A DNA stretch of 64,000 nt from Vreelandella aquamarina (GCF_020075495.1 NZ_JABYQT010000002.1:186001-250000); one strand, 5' to 3'. Shown: positions 38,200 to 48,180, counted from the first letter of the stretch. The notes: generated from the letters alone by a model not told the origin. Translations and numbers: made by a program.

Positions 38200-40836
38200 A
38201 TGTCTGATCCGCAGCCGGTCTATTTAAGCGACTACCAGCCGCCCGCCTATCGCGTTACCCATACCGAGCTGACGTTTGATCTTGACCCTGCCGCCACCCG
38301 TGTAAAAGCGCGTTTATTGATTGAACGCAACAACCAGGCTGATGACAAGACGCCCCTGGTGCTTGATGGCGAGCAGCTCAAGCTGATGTCGCTTGCCATT
38401 GACGGTACGCCGCTCGCTGAATCCGAGTATCGGCTGGGTGATCATGGCCTCGAGATTCATGCCGTGCCAGCCTCGTTCTGTCTCGAGAGCGTTGTTGAGA
38501 TCGCCCCCAGCGAGAACACGGCGCTGGAAGGCTTGTACCAGTCAAGCGGCATGTACTGCACCCAGTGTGAAGCCGAGGGTTTCCGGCGGATTACCTTCTA
38601 TCCGGATCGCCCGGATGTCATGGCGACCTTTACCGTCACGGTAATCGGAGATGCGCAGCGCGAACCGGTGCTGCTGGCCAACGGTAACCCGGTCGAGCGG
38701 GGTGAGCTCGAAGGTGGCCGTCACTTCGTGAAATGGGACGACCCACATCCCAAGCCCTGCTATCTGTTTGCCCTGGTGGCGGGTGATCTGCACAAGGTCG
38801 AAGATACCTTCACGACCATGAGCGGGCGCAACGTGACGCTACAGATCTGGGTCGAGAAGGAGAACCTGGATAAAACCGAGCACGCCATGGCGTCGCTCAA
38901 GCGCTCCATGACCTGGGATGAGCAGACCTACGGACGCGAGTACGATCTCGATCTGTTCATGATCGTGGCTGTGAACGACTTCAACATGGGCGCCATGGAA
39001 AACAAGGGGCTGAACATCTTCAACTCCGCCGCCGTGCTGACTCACCCGGATACCGCCACTGATGCCGCCTTTCAGAACGTCGAAGGCATCGTGGCCCATG
39101 AATACTTTCATAACTGGTCGGGCAACCGTGTCACCTGTCGCGACTGGTTCCAGCTGTCGCTGAAAGAGGGCTTTACGGTCTTTCGCGATCAGTGCTTTTC
39201 CGCCGATACCAACTCCGCGCCGGTCAAGCGGATCGAGGACGTTGCGTTTTTCCGCACCGCTCAATTTGCCGAGGATGCGGGCCCTACGGCGCATCCGGTA
39301 CGCCCGGATCACTATATCGAAATTACCAACTTCTACACCCTGACCATCTATGAAAAGGGGGCTGAGGTCGTGCGCATGCTGTGCAACCTGATCGGTTGGG
39401 AAGCATTTCGTCGCGGGGCCGATGCCTACTTCGAACGCTTCGATGGGCAGGCCGTCACGATCGAAGATTTCGTCAACTGCATGGCCGACGCCTCCGGTGA
39501 AGATCTTGGTCAGTTCATGCGCTGGTACGCCCAGGCCGGTACGCCGGAAATCGACGCCCATGGCGAATACGACTACGCCCACAGCGAGTACCATCTCACG
39601 CTGCGCCAGCGCACTCCGGCCACGCCAGGGCAGGCCCAAAAGCAGCCGCTTCATATCCCGGTACGCATGGGACTCGTGGGCACCAAGTCCGGTCAGGACC
39701 TGACGCTGACACTGGCCGGCGAAACGCTTGGCAAGGATGCCGTCGTCCATTTGCGTGACGACGAGCAGACCTTCGTGTTTACCGATGTGGCCGAGGCTCC
39801 GGTGCCTTCGCTGCTGCGTGATTTCTCGGCACCGGTGAAGCTGCATTTTCCCTACTCCCGCGAGGAGCTGGCGTTTCTGCTGACCCACGACAGTGATGGG
39901 TTCAATCGCTGGGATGCCGGGCAGCGGCTGGCCATGCTGGCGCTGGATGACCTGATCGCCGCCCACCGCAACGGCGTTGAAAAAGTCATGGATACACGGG
40001 TGACGGATGCCTTCAAGGTACTGCTCACCGGGGCAGGAGCCAGTGCGGACAAGGCCGTGCTGGCCGAGATGCTGACCCTCCCGTCAGAAGCCTATATCGC
40101 CGAGCAGCAGCCCATCGTGGATGTGGATGCGATCCACGCGGCGCGTGAATTCGTACGTCAATCCTTGGCCTTTGCGCTGCGCGATGAGTTCATGGCGGTG
40201 GTTGAAGCCAACCACACGGACGAGCCTTATGCACCTACTCCTGAACAAATCGCCAAGCGCAGTCTCAAAAACGTAGCCCTTGGCTACTTGATGGCGATCG
40301 AGGATGAAAGGGCCATCGCCTTCTGTCAGGAACAGCTGGCGGCCGAGCACAACATGACCGATGTGCGCCATGCGCTGACGCTTCTGGTGCACAGTGAGCG
40401 TGACGACCTTTCGCGTCCGGCACTGAAGGCATTTGGTGAAAAGTGGGCGCACGATCCGCTGGTCATGGATCAATGGTTTACCATTCAGGTCACCAAGCCT
40501 CAGCCGGATGTACTCGAGCGCGTGGAGTTCTTGATGCAGCATCCAGCGTTTTCGATTCGCAACCCCAACAAAGTGCGTGCGTTGGTGGGTGCTTTTGCGC
40601 AGAATCGAATCAACTTCCATCGCCTGGATGGAAAGGGGTATGCGCTGCTGGCCGATGTGGTCATCGAGCTTAACCGGCTCAATCCGGAAATCGCGGCACG
40701 CCTGGTCACGCCCTTGACCCGTTGGCAACGGTTCGACGAGACGCGCCAGGGCTTGATGCGCTCCCAGCTGGAACGTATCAAGCAAGAACCGCTATCTTCT
40801 AATGTGTACGAGGTCGTCGCAAAAGCGCTGGCGTGA
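38200..40836 (+). CDS. pepN: Aminopeptidase N
   Basis: M1 zinc aminopeptidase of 878 residues, cytoplasmic, broad in specificity. The GAMENKG exopeptidase motif and the HEYFHNW zinc motif followed 18 residues later by the third ligand in LKEGFTVFRDQ are intact. The C-terminal alpha-helical domain is complete, and the length is normal for gammaproteobacterial PepN. The start (MSDPQPVYLSDYQPP) has a weak GGAG site. The kinase gene follows after 37 bases. Confidence 0.96.
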   Translation: MSDPQPVYLSDYQPPAYRVTHTELTFDLDPAATRVKARLLIERNNQADDKTPLVLDGEQLKLMSLAIDGTPLAESEYRLGDHGLEIHAVPASFCLESVVEIAPSENTALEGLYQSSGMYCTQCEAEGFRRITFYPDRPDVMATFTVTVIGDAQREPVLLANGNPVERGELEGGRHFVKWDDPHPKPCYLFALVAGDLHKVEDTFTTMSGRNVTLQIWVEKENLDKTEHAMASLKRSMTWDEQTYGREYDLDLFMIVAVNDFNMGAMENKGLNIFNSAAVLTHPDTATDAAFQNVEGIVAHEYFHNWSGNRVTCRDWFQLSLKEGFTVFRDQCFSADTNSAPVKRIEDVAFFRTAQFAEDAGPTAHPVRPDHYIEITNFYTLTIYEKGAEVVRMLCNLIGWEAFRRGADAYFERFDGQAVTIEDFVNCMADASGEDLGQFMRWYAQAGTPEIDAHGEYDYAHSEYHLTLRQRTPATPGQAQKQPLHIPVRMGLVGTKSGQDLTLTLAGETLGKDAVVHLRDDEQTFVFTDVAEAPVPSLLRDFSAPVKLHFPYSREELAFLLTHDSDGFNRWDAGQRLAMLALDDLIAAHRNGVEKVMDTRVTDAFKVLLTGAGASADKAVLAEMLTLPSEAYIAEQQPIVDVDAIHAAREFVRQSLAFALRDEFMAVVEANHTDEPYAPTPEQIAKRSLKNVALGYLMAIEDERAIAFCQEQLAAEHNMTDVRHALTLLVHSERDDLSRPALKAFGEKWAHDPLVMDQWFTIQVTKPQPDVLERVEFLMQHPAFSIRNPNKVRALVGAFAQNRINFHRLDGKGYALLADVVIELNRLNPEIAARLVTPLTRWQRFDETRQGLMRSQLERIKQEPLSSNVYEVVAKALA

Positions 40837-40873
40837 TCAGTGCCAGCCCTTCAACCATCAAAGGAATGCCTTG

Positions 40874-41833
40874 GTGAAAGACTCACAGCAGCGTTTTTTA
40901 CTTATCGTGAATGGCAAGTCTGCCGGGAATCCGGCACTGCGCGAAGCTGTTGAAGAGCAGCGCAAGGCAGGGATGAATATTACCGTACGCTCGACCTGGG
41001 AAGGTGGAGACGCTGCCCAGTTTGCCGAAGAGGCGTTCGATGCGGGTATCACCCGTGTCATTGCCTGCGGCGGGGATGGTACGGTCAACGAGGTGGTCAA
41101 CGGCCTCATGCGCGTTGCGCATGACAAGCGCCCGGCGCTGGGTATCGTGCCATTGGGAAGCGCCAACGATTTCGCCACCTCCACCGGGCTGCCGCTCGAG
41201 CCAGGCCCTGCGCTTTCAGCAGCAATGACGCTAGACGCCTATCCTGTCGACGTGGTGCGAGTTACCGCTGAAGAAGAGGAGGTAAGCACCACCAAGTACT
41301 ACGTCAACATGACCACGGGTGGATTTGGTGCCGAGATTACTTCCTCGACCCCCAAGACGCTCAAGCGCTTGCTGGGCGGCGGTGCCTATTCAGTGATGGG
41401 AGCCTTGAAAGCCTGGCGGCATCGCAGTTACCGCGGCACTCTGCGCTGGGGTGACCAGGAGGAGGCGACATCCTTGCTGCTGCTGGCGATGGGCAACGGA
41501 CGCCAGTCCGGCGGCGGGCAGGTTCTAGCCCCTCGCGCCAAGCTCGATGATGGCCGCCTGGACATACTGCTGGTCAAGGATTTCAGCTCCGTTGCCGAGT
41601 TGCCTACCTTGGTGAACGAGCTGCAGAGCTTTCCCGCCGAGGGTGAGTTCGTGCGCTATTTCACGGCTACCCAACTGACCGTTACTACCCAGAGCGGCGA
41701 CCCCGCCTGGCCGCTGACGTTGGATGGAGAGGCGTGTCAGTATGATCGCTTCTGCGCAGAAGTAGTGCCGCTGGCACTACGCGTGATATTACCCGAAGGA
41801 TGTGCGCTTTTGTCGACCAATGATCGGCATTGA
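40874..41833 (+). CDS. yegS: YegS-like lipid kinase
   Basis: Diacylglycerol-kinase-fold enzyme of 319 residues expected to phosphorylate a lipid such as phosphatidylglycerol at the membrane. The catalytic GGDGTVNEVVNGL loop, GIVPLGSANDFA and the later TLDGEACQYDRFC are present. The start taken is GTG at 40874 after AAGGA; a TTG one codon earlier is equally placed. It lies between pepN and the lipoprotein gene. Confidence 0.9.
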   Translation: MKDSQQRFLLIVNGKSAGNPALREAVEEQRKAGMNITVRSTWEGGDAAQFAEEAFDAGITRVIACGGDGTVNEVVNGLMRVAHDKRPALGIVPLGSANDFATSTGLPLEPGPALSAAMTLDAYPVDVVRVTAEEEEVSTTKYYVNMTTGGFGAEITSSTPKTLKRLLGGGAYSVMGALKAWRHRSYRGTLRWGDQEEATSLLLLAMGNGRQSGGGQVLAPRAKLDDGRLDILLVKDFSSVAELPTLVNELQSFPAEGEFVRYFTATQLTVTTQSGDPAWPLTLDGEACQYDRFCAEVVPLALRVILPEGCALLSTNDRH

Positions 41834-41871
41834 TGCGCGGTCATCAAAAGAGTTATTCAAGGAGAGGGGAA

Positions 41872-42648
41872 ATGGTTAATCGTCTATGGATACCCGCTAT
41901 GGTGGCGTTGTCGCTGCTGCTCAGCGCCTGCGGAGATTCCCAGGAAGAGGCCAATGTAGCGCCTGATGAATCAACCTCGGTAGCCGATGACGACGTGGTG
42001 CAGGAACAGGAGGCGCCAGCCGCGGCCGAGAATGCAGCCGAGATGCCAAGTCCCGCTGAAATGGAGGATGATGTCGAAGCGCGCCAGGCCGCGGAAGAGC
42101 TCGAGCGTGCAGAGGATCTGCGCGGGGATGCGCAAGGCGACCCAGCCGCCCCCGAAGCGACCGTGGGTGAAGATGTCGAGGCCGATGAATCTACCCTCGC
42201 GGCCGACCCTGACGATGTGCTGGAAGAGGGAGGGGCAATGCCGGGCGAGGCTACGCGCTCGGATGTCGATGACATGATTGCCGAAACCGAGCAGCGTTTT
42301 GAGGAAGCACAGCGCCGCCTGGAAGAGCAGTTCCAGGAGGTCGAACAGCAGGATGCCGGGCAGCCCGCCGTGGACGAGGAAACCTTCACCACGGATTGGG
42401 AGGTGCAAAGCAGCCTGCCCGATAGTTCACGCCTGGATGACAACCTTGAAGCCACCAATGTAGAGGCCTTGATCGAAGATACCGAGCGCCGCTTCGAAGA
42501 AGCGCAGCAACGCCTTGAAGAGCAGTTTCAGGAGATCGAGCGCGAACATGACGACAGCCGCAGCCGCGGAGCTGTTCTGAATGGTGAAACGAGCGCGGGT
42601 TCGCCGTCCAGCGGGCGCACACGGCAGGCGCCAAATGAAGGCCAGTGA
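41872..42648 (+). CDS. Acidic lipoprotein with a duplicated coiled-coil motif, function unknown
   Basis: Probable lipoprotein of 258 residues. The signal ends in a lipobox (LLLSAC), so C20 should be lipidated; the +2 residue is Gly. The rest is very acidic (Glu/Asp-rich), largely disordered, and carries two nearly identical heptad stretches, IAETEQRFEEAQRRLEEQFQ (about 136-155) and IEDTERRFEEAQQRLEEQFQ (about 201-220), split by an unlike linker. The start has GGAGAGGGG. I do not recognise the family. The heptads suggest self-association or docking to a helical partner in the periplasm. Confidence 0.75.
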   Translation: MVNRLWIPAMVALSLLLSACGDSQEEANVAPDESTSVADDDVVQEQEAPAAAENAAEMPSPAEMEDDVEARQAAEELERAEDLRGDAQGDPAAPEATVGEDVEADESTLAADPDDVLEEGGAMPGEATRSDVDDMIAETEQRFEEAQRRLEEQFQEVEQQDAGQPAVDEETFTTDWEVQSSLPDSSRLDDNLEATNVEALIEDTERRFEEAQQRLEEQFQEIEREHDDSRSRGAVLNGETSAGSPSSGRTRQAPNEGQ

Positions 42649-42675
42649 TGTTGCCGGGGCTGTGATAAGCGCGCA

Positions 42676-42703
42676 TAAAAAAGGCCCGCTGAATGCGGGC
42701 CTT
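42676..42703 (-). terminator. Rho-independent terminator of the cold shock gene
   Basis: AAGGCCCGC and GCGGGCCTT pair over 9 bp with a 5-base loop. On the minus strand the stem runs into TTTTT, so it serves the cold shock gene that ends at 42721; on the plus strand it could also slow transcription leaving the lipoprotein gene. Confidence 0.85.
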
Positions 42704-42720
42704 GCTTCATTCGTGACTGC

Positions 42721-42924
42721 TTAAGCAGGACGAATGTTGGAAGCCTGAAGGCCCTTTTTACCCTGAGTCACTTCAAAGCTGACTTTTTGACCATCCTGCA
42801 GGGTCTTGAAGCCTTCAGCTTGAATTTCGGAGAAGTGGGCAAACAGATCGTCTCCGCCGTCATCGGGGGAGATGAAGCCGAAGCCTTTCGTGTCGTTGAA
42901 CCACTTAACAGTACCAGTTGCCAT
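42721..42924 (-). CDS. CspA-family cold shock protein
   Basis: Single-stranded nucleic-acid-binding protein of 67 residues with one OB-fold. RNP1 is KGFGFI; RNP2 reads DLFAHFSE, with Leu-Phe-Ala in place of the usual VFVHF. The start [11 protein letters not shown] at 42924 has AAGGA; the longer frame upstream would lie in the leader. The divergent gap of 136 bases can hold the long 5' leader usual for cold shock mRNAs. Which csp paralogue it is cannot be told. Confidence 0.95.
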   Translation of the reverse strand: MATGTVKWFNDTKGFGFISPDDGGDDLFAHFSEIQAEGFKTLQDGQKVSFEVTQGKKGLQASNIRPA

Positions 42925-43060
42925 TATGCGTTTCCTTAACGTGCTTATAATGTTCAAACGAACAACCATTGTGCTTGCCCGCTAAGACAATGTAGATGCA
43001 AAAAAATGGATCGTCCAGTGATGATCTCAAGTTTCTTCACCCCTTCATGAGTGCGCTTTT

Positions 43061-43717
43061 ATGACCCTGATGAGCTTGATGGATACACAGTTCTTGGCCT
43101 TTTTGATTGCCATTACGCTACTGTCCGTTACGCCAGGTGTCGACACGCTGCTGGTCATACGCAATACCGTACGAGGTGGAATTCGTGATGGCGTGGTCAC
43201 CAGCGTAGCGATCTGCTGTGGCCTGTTTGTGCATGCGACCATTTCGGCACTGGGTATTTCACTGATTCTGCTGCAGTCGGCCTGGGCCTTTCATTTGCTG
43301 AAGCTTGTCGGGGCGGGATATCTTGTATGGCTGGGGGTGGCGAGCCTTATGGCGGCACGACGCGGCCAGCCTTTACCGGTGCAGGGTGTGGCCGGTATGA
43401 CAAACGCCGTCTCCCTATGGCAGCCGGTAAAAGAGGGGCTGCTTTCCAACGTGCTCAACCCCAAGACCATCGTGTTTTACATGGCTTTCCTGCCACAGTT
43501 CATTTCTCCGGGGGACCCGGCGCTTTCAAAGTCGCTCTGGCTTGCAAGCGTACACTTCGTGATTGCCAATATCTGGCAGATTGGCGTGGTGTTGATGATA
43601 GGCAGTGCCGGTAAATGGCTGTCGAGCCCGCGCTTTGCCCAGGTATTGAATGCAGTCACCGGATCGGTGCTGGTACTTTTTGGTATTCGTCTGGCCCTGG
43701 AGCAGCGCCCGGTATGA
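43061..43717 (+). CDS. LysE/RhtB-family amino acid exporter
   Basis: Inner membrane protein of 218 residues with about six helices. The N-terminus carries the family signature SVTPGVDTLLVIRNTVRGGI, followed by GAGYLVWLGV and LLSNVLNPKTIVFYMAFLPQF. Members export lysine, arginine, threonine or homoserine lactones; the substrate cannot be assigned. The first ATG (43061) lacks a good ribosome binding site, and an ATG at 43079 (MDTQFLAFL) is equally possible. Confidence 0.9.
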   Translation: MTLMSLMDTQFLAFLIAITLLSVTPGVDTLLVIRNTVRGGIRDGVVTSVAICCGLFVHATISALGISLILLQSAWAFHLLKLVGAGYLVWLGVASLMAARRGQPLPVQGVAGMTNAVSLWQPVKEGLLSNVLNPKTIVFYMAFLPQFISPGDPALSKSLWLASVHFVIANIWQIGVVLMIGSAGKWLSSPRFAQVLNAVTGSVLVLFGIRLALEQRPV

Positions 43718-43745
43718 CCGGGCGCTGTCTTGACGCCAGGCGGGG

Positions 43746-45695
43746 TCAGCGCCGGGCCAGCAGAGCGCGGTCGTAGCGCACCTGCTGTTCGTTTTCGCTG
43801 AGCAGAGAGACGCCTTTGCTATCGCCCCCGTTGGCCAGGCTCTCGAAAATGACCCGGTAGCTGAGTACCGCCTGCACGTAGTCGCGGGTTTCCCGAAAAG
43901 GGATACTTTCAACGAACAGGTCAAACGACTCCATTCCACTGCCCAGCCACTGGTCGACCCGGCCTGGGCCGGCGTTATAGGCCGCAGCGGCGGCCAGCCG
44001 GTTACCCTGGTAGCGGTTGAGCTTATCGCGCAGATAGGTGCTGCCCAGGCGGATATTGAGCTCCGGGTCGAGAATGCCGTAGGGGCCGGGGTCGCTGATG
44101 CCCAGCTGGCGGCTTACCAGGGTCGCCGTGCCGGGCATCAGCTGCATCAGCCCGCGTGCGCCGGCCGGTGACAGAGCTGTTGGATTGTAGGCACTTTCGC
44201 GGCGCGTGATTGCCATCAGCAGGTAGGGGTCTACACCGGTCTGCTGGCCCCAGTGCATGAAACTGTCCCGGTACGCCTGCGGGAAGCGCCAGTCCAGCGC
44301 GTCCCACATCTTGCCGGCAATGGTCGTCTGCACCAGGCGCGCGTGCCACTGCTGATGTTCGGCGTAGTCCGCCAGCGCCCGCGCCTGCTGCGGCGAGCCG
44401 TTTTGCACCGCGTAAAGCCATTCGCTGTTGGCCAGCCCGTCTTCACCGATACGCAACAGCGCCTCGGTACGCTGTACCACAGGTAGCTGGGCGGTGCGCT
44501 GGCGAGAAGCATCATCGAAATGGTTGCGCTCGAGGTTGAGCTGGTAGGGCTGACCCAGCTTTTCAGCGGCGGCGAAGCCGTAGAAGCTGCGATCCTCGGC
44601 TGCCTGGCGGTAGCGGGCGGTGGCTGCCTCCTGATTGCCCAGCTGCTCGTTGGCTCGCGCCAGCCAGTACTGCCAGCGGCTGTCCTGCTCCTGCTCGGCC
44701 GGCATTTCCGCAATCCAGTGCATCACGTCCTGCCAGCGGCGCTCGGCCAGGGCGCGACGCACGCGAAGCTCCAGCACACGTTCGCTTTCAAGTGAAGGAA
44801 GAACGCTGTCCACCCAATTGATCGCCCCCGGTACCTCACGCACCAGCGCGTAAAACGCCAGCTCCTCTTCAATGACCCGGCGGTCGTCGGGCATCAGGTT
44901 CAGGTTGGAAGCCATGCTCTGCCACGCGGCCAGCGCAGCAGGTGTATCGTCGCGGGTAAAGCGCTGCATGGCAGCCTGATAGAAAGCCGCGGTGGCCTTG
45001 CACTCGGGGCCTAGGCAGGCGGGAGCGGAGAGAACGGCCCGTATCTGGCCGCTTACCTGATCGGCGGTTTCGATGGCTGTTTGCCACTGGCCGCTGAGCT
45101 GGCTGCTCAAGTATGTCGACAGGCCTGACTCACCGGCTTGCCAGGCGAGCATCTTGCGCTCCCAGATAGCCGTTTCATCGATCGTGCCATTGGCGCGCAG
45201 GCGATTGAAGAGCGGATCGCAGGCATCCGGCTGTGAGCTGCCCTCAAGCCACAGGGCAAGCCCCGCTTCGGCAGCCGCATGGGGCTGGGAATCCAGCAGG
45301 GCGGCGTAGTAGTGACACTGGCGGGTAGTGCCTGCCGGCTCGCCATCAGCAATGGCCAGCAGATCGCTGTAGCGGCCAGCATGGCCATACTTGGCAATGG
45401 CCTGGCCGCGCAGCCATTCTGAAAGCGGGGAGTCGCTGTGCTGATCGATAAAGTCCTGGACCTGGGCAGGTGATACATTGGGCAACTGGTTGCGCAGGCG
45501 GTGATACTCGACATAGCCGCTGAGTACATGGCCTTTGATGGCGCGCTCGTCCACGCGGTCCCACTGCTGCTGGCGCGCCGCTTCCAGCGCATCACGCATG
45601 GCGGTATCAGAGGCGGCCCATGACACGCTGGGCAAGCCGACCAGCAAGGCTGCGCAGAGGGCGCGAAAGGGGGTTCGAAATGGCGTTGCCTGCAT
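43746..45695 (-). CDS. slt: Soluble lytic murein transglycosylase
   Basis: Periplasmic peptidoglycan lyase of 649 residues (Slt70 type). A signal peptide (ALCAALLVGLPSVSWA) is followed by the large alpha-superhelical U and L domains, then the GH23 catalytic domain with Glu in RRESAYNPTALSPAGARGLM and LMPGTA. A second ATG at 45728 would add 11 residues before the signal; the 45695 start was preferred. A 14-bp tandem repeat lies just upstream of the gene. Confidence 0.95.
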   Translation of the reverse strand: MQATPFRTPFRALCAALLVGLPSVSWAASDTAMRDALEAARQQQWDRVDERAIKGHVLSGYVEYHRLRNQLPNVSPAQVQDFIDQHSDSPLSEWLRGQAIAKYGHAGRYSDLLAIADGEPAGTTRQCHYYAALLDSQPHAAAEAGLALWLEGSSQPDACDPLFNRLRANGTIDETAIWERKMLAWQAGESGLSTYLSSQLSGQWQTAIETADQVSGQIRAVLSAPACLGPECKATAAFYQAAMQRFTRDDTPAALAAWQSMASNLNLMPDDRRVIEEELAFYALVREVPGAINWVDSVLPSLESERVLELRVRRALAERRWQDVMHWIAEMPAEQEQDSRWQYWLARANEQLGNQEAATARYRQAAEDRSFYGFAAAEKLGQPYQLNLERNHFDDASRQRTAQLPVVQRTEALLRIGEDGLANSEWLYAVQNGSPQQARALADYAEHQQWHARLVQTTIAGKMWDALDWRFPQAYRDSFMHWGQQTGVDPYLLMAITRRESAYNPTALSPAGARGLMQLMPGTATLVSRQLGISDPGPYGILDPELNIRLGSTYLRDKLNRYQGNRLAAAAAYNAGPGRVDQWLGSGMESFDLFVESIPFRETRDYVQAVLSYRVIFESLANGGDSKGVSLLSENEQQVRYDRALLARR

Positions 45696-45732
45696 AGCAC
45701 TCTCTCTTGGTCGCTGGCGGACCTGCATCCGC

Positions 45733-45760
45733 CTCAGTGAACTAAACTCGGTGAACTAAA
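45733..45760. repeat. Two-copy 14-bp tandem repeat in the slt / DUF1232 divergent region
   Basis: CTCAGTGAACTAAA and CTCGGTGAACTAAA stand head to tail and differ at one base. They lie 37 bases before slt and 50 bases before the divergent DUF1232 gene. A regulator site for one or both genes is possible, but the repeat is direct and not palindromic. Confidence 0.7.
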
Positions 45761-45809
45761 GGGTCAAGAATCGTTCAGACAATCGTGACACTTGGAGGAT
45801 TCAATTACG

Positions 45810-46157
45810 ATGACTCGATTATCCACGTGGTGGCTATTTCGTCGACTTAAATCCCGCGTATGGGCGATCAAGCGTATTGGTCGGGCACTCAAGACCTTCG
45901 TGCCCATGACCCGCGATGTCATGGCCGGCCGCTTTCGCCCCGTGCCCTGGTCTGCGTTTGGCATGATGGCGCTGGCGCTGGCCTATCTTGCCATGCCGTT
46001 CGATCTTATCCCTGACTTTATCGTCGTTATCGGCCTGATCGATGATGTCGTCATTGTTGGCTGGCTGCTCAATCGTATCGATCAGCGTCTGGCGGATTAC
46101 CGTGCCTGGAAAAGCGGCGACATCGATATTGCCACTTCTGTACACACACCTTCTTGA
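45810..46157 (+). CDS. DUF1232 (YkvA-like) small membrane protein
   Basis: Protein of 115 residues with the DUF1232 core LAYLAMPFDLIPDFIVVIGLIDD, in which DLIPDFI is the family hallmark. One or two hydrophobic helices follow a basic N-terminus (RRLKSRVWAIKRIGRALK), so an inner-face membrane position is likely. The role is unknown. The start at 45810 has GGAGG ten bases upstream; a TTG at 45792 overlaps that site. The -35 of the htpG heat-shock promoter falls on its last codons. Confidence 0.85.
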   Translation: MTRLSTWWLFRRLKSRVWAIKRIGRALKTFVPMTRDVMAGRFRPVPWSAFGMMALALAYLAMPFDLIPDFIVVIGLIDDVVIVGWLLNRIDQRLADYRAWKSGDIDIATSVHTPS

Positions 46158-46180
46158 AATCGCACCGCTTATCCCCATAT
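46153..46180 (+). promoter_or_regulatory. Sigma-32 heat-shock promoter of htpG
   Basis: CTTGAAA (46153-46159) and CCCCATAT (46173-46180) are spaced by 13 bases, matching the E. coli RpoH consensus in sequence and spacing. The start of htpG is 76 bases downstream. The -35 element overlaps the stop codon region of the DUF1232 gene. Confidence 0.85.
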
Positions 46181-46255
46181 TCAGTTCACACAAATTTTTG
46201 CACCTGTCGCCAGGCAGGTGCGCTCGGCACCATGTGATTGAAGAGGGCTAGGCGT

Positions 46256-48160
46256 ATGACGACTGCGACCCACGAAGAGACTCTAGGCTTTCAAACAGAA
46301 GTTAAGCAACTTCTCAATCTGATGATTCACTCCCTGTACTCGAACCGGGAGATATTTCTGCGTGAGCTGATTTCCAACGCCGCCGATGCCTGCGACAAGC
46401 TGCGCTACGCGGCTCTGGACAACGACGCATTGTACGAAGGCGATAGCGAGCTGCGCGTTGAAATCGAGCACGACCAGGATGCCAATACCATCACGCTGCG
46501 CGATAACGGTATTGGCATGAACCGGGAAGACGTCATTGCCAATCTGGGCACCATCGCACGCTCGGGTACGGCAGAATTTCTCAAGCAGATGTCGGGCGAG
46601 CAACAAAAGGATGCCAAGCTGATCGGTCAGTTTGGCGTGGGCTTCTACTCCGGCTTCATCGTTGCCGATGAGGTCACGGTCCGTACGCGCAAGGCCGGCA
46701 CCGACGCCTCGGAAGGCGTTGAGTGGCGCTCGAAGGGCGAGGGCGAGTTCAGCGTGGCGGATATCGAGCGCGAGAAGCACGGCACCGAAATCATCCTGCA
46801 TCTGAAAGATGACGCCAAGGAGTTTGCCGACGACTACCGCCTGCAGAGCCTTGTGCGCAAGTACTCCGATCATATCGAAGTGCCCGTGCGCATGCCCAAG
46901 ACGGAAACCGCCAAGGACGATGAAGGCAACGACATCGAAGGTAGCGAAGTCACGACCTGGGAAACCGTCAATGAAGCTACCGCACTCTGGGCACGCCCCA
47001 AGAGCGAGGTGAGCGACGAGGAGTACAAGGCGTTCTACAAGCATGTTGCCCATGATTTCAGCGACCCGCTGGCCTGGAGCCACAACAAGGTAGAGGGCAA
47101 GCTCGAGTATACCAGCCTGCTCTACGTACCGGGGCGCGCGCCGTTTGACATGTACGAGCGCGATGGCGCCCGTGGCGTCAAGCTCTACGTGCAGCGCGTG
47201 TTTATCATGGACGACGCCGAGCAGTTCCTGCCACTCTATCTGCGCTTCATCAAGGGCGTGCTCGACACGCGGGACCTTTCGCTCAACGTTTCCCGCGAGC
47301 TTCTGCAGCAGGACCCACAGGTCGACAAGATCAAGGGTGCGCTGACCAAGCGTGCGCTGGACATGCTGAAAAAGCTCTCCAAGGATAGCGAGCAGTACCA
47401 GACCTTCTGGAACACCTTCGGCAGCGTGCTGAAGGAAGGTCCGGGTGAAGACTTCGCCAACCGCGAAAAGGTCGCGGGTCTTTTGCGCTTTGCCTCCACG
47501 CACAATGACACGGCCACTCAGGACCAGTCGCTTGCCGATTACGTCGAGCGCATGAAAGAAGGCCAGAAGAAGATCTACTACGTGGTGGCCGACAGCTTCA
47601 ACGCGGCCAAGAATAGCCCGCACCTGGAGATCTTCCGCAAGAAAGGCATCGAGGTGCTGCTGCTGTCCGACCGTATCGATGAGTGGCTGATGAGCCACTT
47701 GACCGAGTTCGATGGCAAGTCATTTGCCGATGTGGCCAAAGGCGAGCTGGACCTTGGCGACGTGGAAGATGAAGCCGAGAAAAAAGCCCAGGAAGAAACC
47801 GCCAAGGCCAAGGAAGATCTGGTCAAGCGGGTAAAAGAGGCGCTGAGCGACGGAGTTCAGGAAGTGAAGGTGACTCATCGCCTGACCGATTCCCCGGCTT
47901 GCGTGGTGCTGCCCGAGCATGAGATGGGCTACCAGATGCGTCGCATCATGGAAGCCGCCGGCCAGAAGATGCCTGAGGTGAAGCCGATTCTCGAACTCAA
48001 CCCCGAGCATCCTCTTGTTGCACGCCTGGAGGGGGCCGACGGCGAGCTGTTTACCCATCTGGCGCACATTCTGCTTGATCAGGCGATCATCGCCGAAGGC
48101 GGCCACCTGGATGACCCGGCAGCCTACGTGAAGCGCTTGAACAGCGTGCTGACGGCGTAA
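46256..48160 (+). CDS. htpG: Molecular chaperone HtpG (Hsp90)
   Basis: Bacterial Hsp90 of 634 residues. The GHKL ATPase domain has [23 protein letters not shown] and [11 protein letters not shown]. The middle domain carries the catalytic loop Arg (NVSREL), and the dimerising C-terminal domain is complete. An ATG at 46256 gives [21 protein letters not shown] near-consensus sigma-32 promoter lies upstream and a terminator downstream, so it is its own heat-shock unit. Confidence 0.97.
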   Translation: MTTATHEETLGFQTEVKQLLNLMIHSLYSNREIFLRELISNAADACDKLRYAALDNDALYEGDSELRVEIEHDQDANTITLRDNGIGMNREDVIANLGTIARSGTAEFLKQMSGEQQKDAKLIGQFGVGFYSGFIVADEVTVRTRKAGTDASEGVEWRSKGEGEFSVADIEREKHGTEIILHLKDDAKEFADDYRLQSLVRKYSDHIEVPVRMPKTETAKDDEGNDIEGSEVTTWETVNEATALWARPKSEVSDEEYKAFYKHVAHDFSDPLAWSHNKVEGKLEYTSLLYVPGRAPFDMYERDGARGVKLYVQRVFIMDDAEQFLPLYLRFIKGVLDTRDLSLNVSRELLQQDPQVDKIKGALTKRALDMLKKLSKDSEQYQTFWNTFGSVLKEGPGEDFANREKVAGLLRFASTHNDTATQDQSLADYVERMKEGQKKIYYVVADSFNAAKNSPHLEIFRKKGIEVLLLSDRIDEWLMSHLTEFDGKSFADVAKGELDLGDVEDEAEKKAQEETAKAKEDLVKRVKEALSDGVQEVKVTHRLTDSPACVVLPEHEMGYQMRRIMEAAGQKMPEVKPILELNPEHPLVARLEGADGELFTHLAHILLDQAIIAEGGHLDDPAAYVKRLNSVLTA

Positions 48161-48180
48161 GCGCAGTCGACTGACGTATC

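Noticed and set aside
46283..47698. Minus-strand frame of 471 codons opposite htpG
   Set aside because: Fully antisense to the conserved Hsp90 gene with no start signal or domain.
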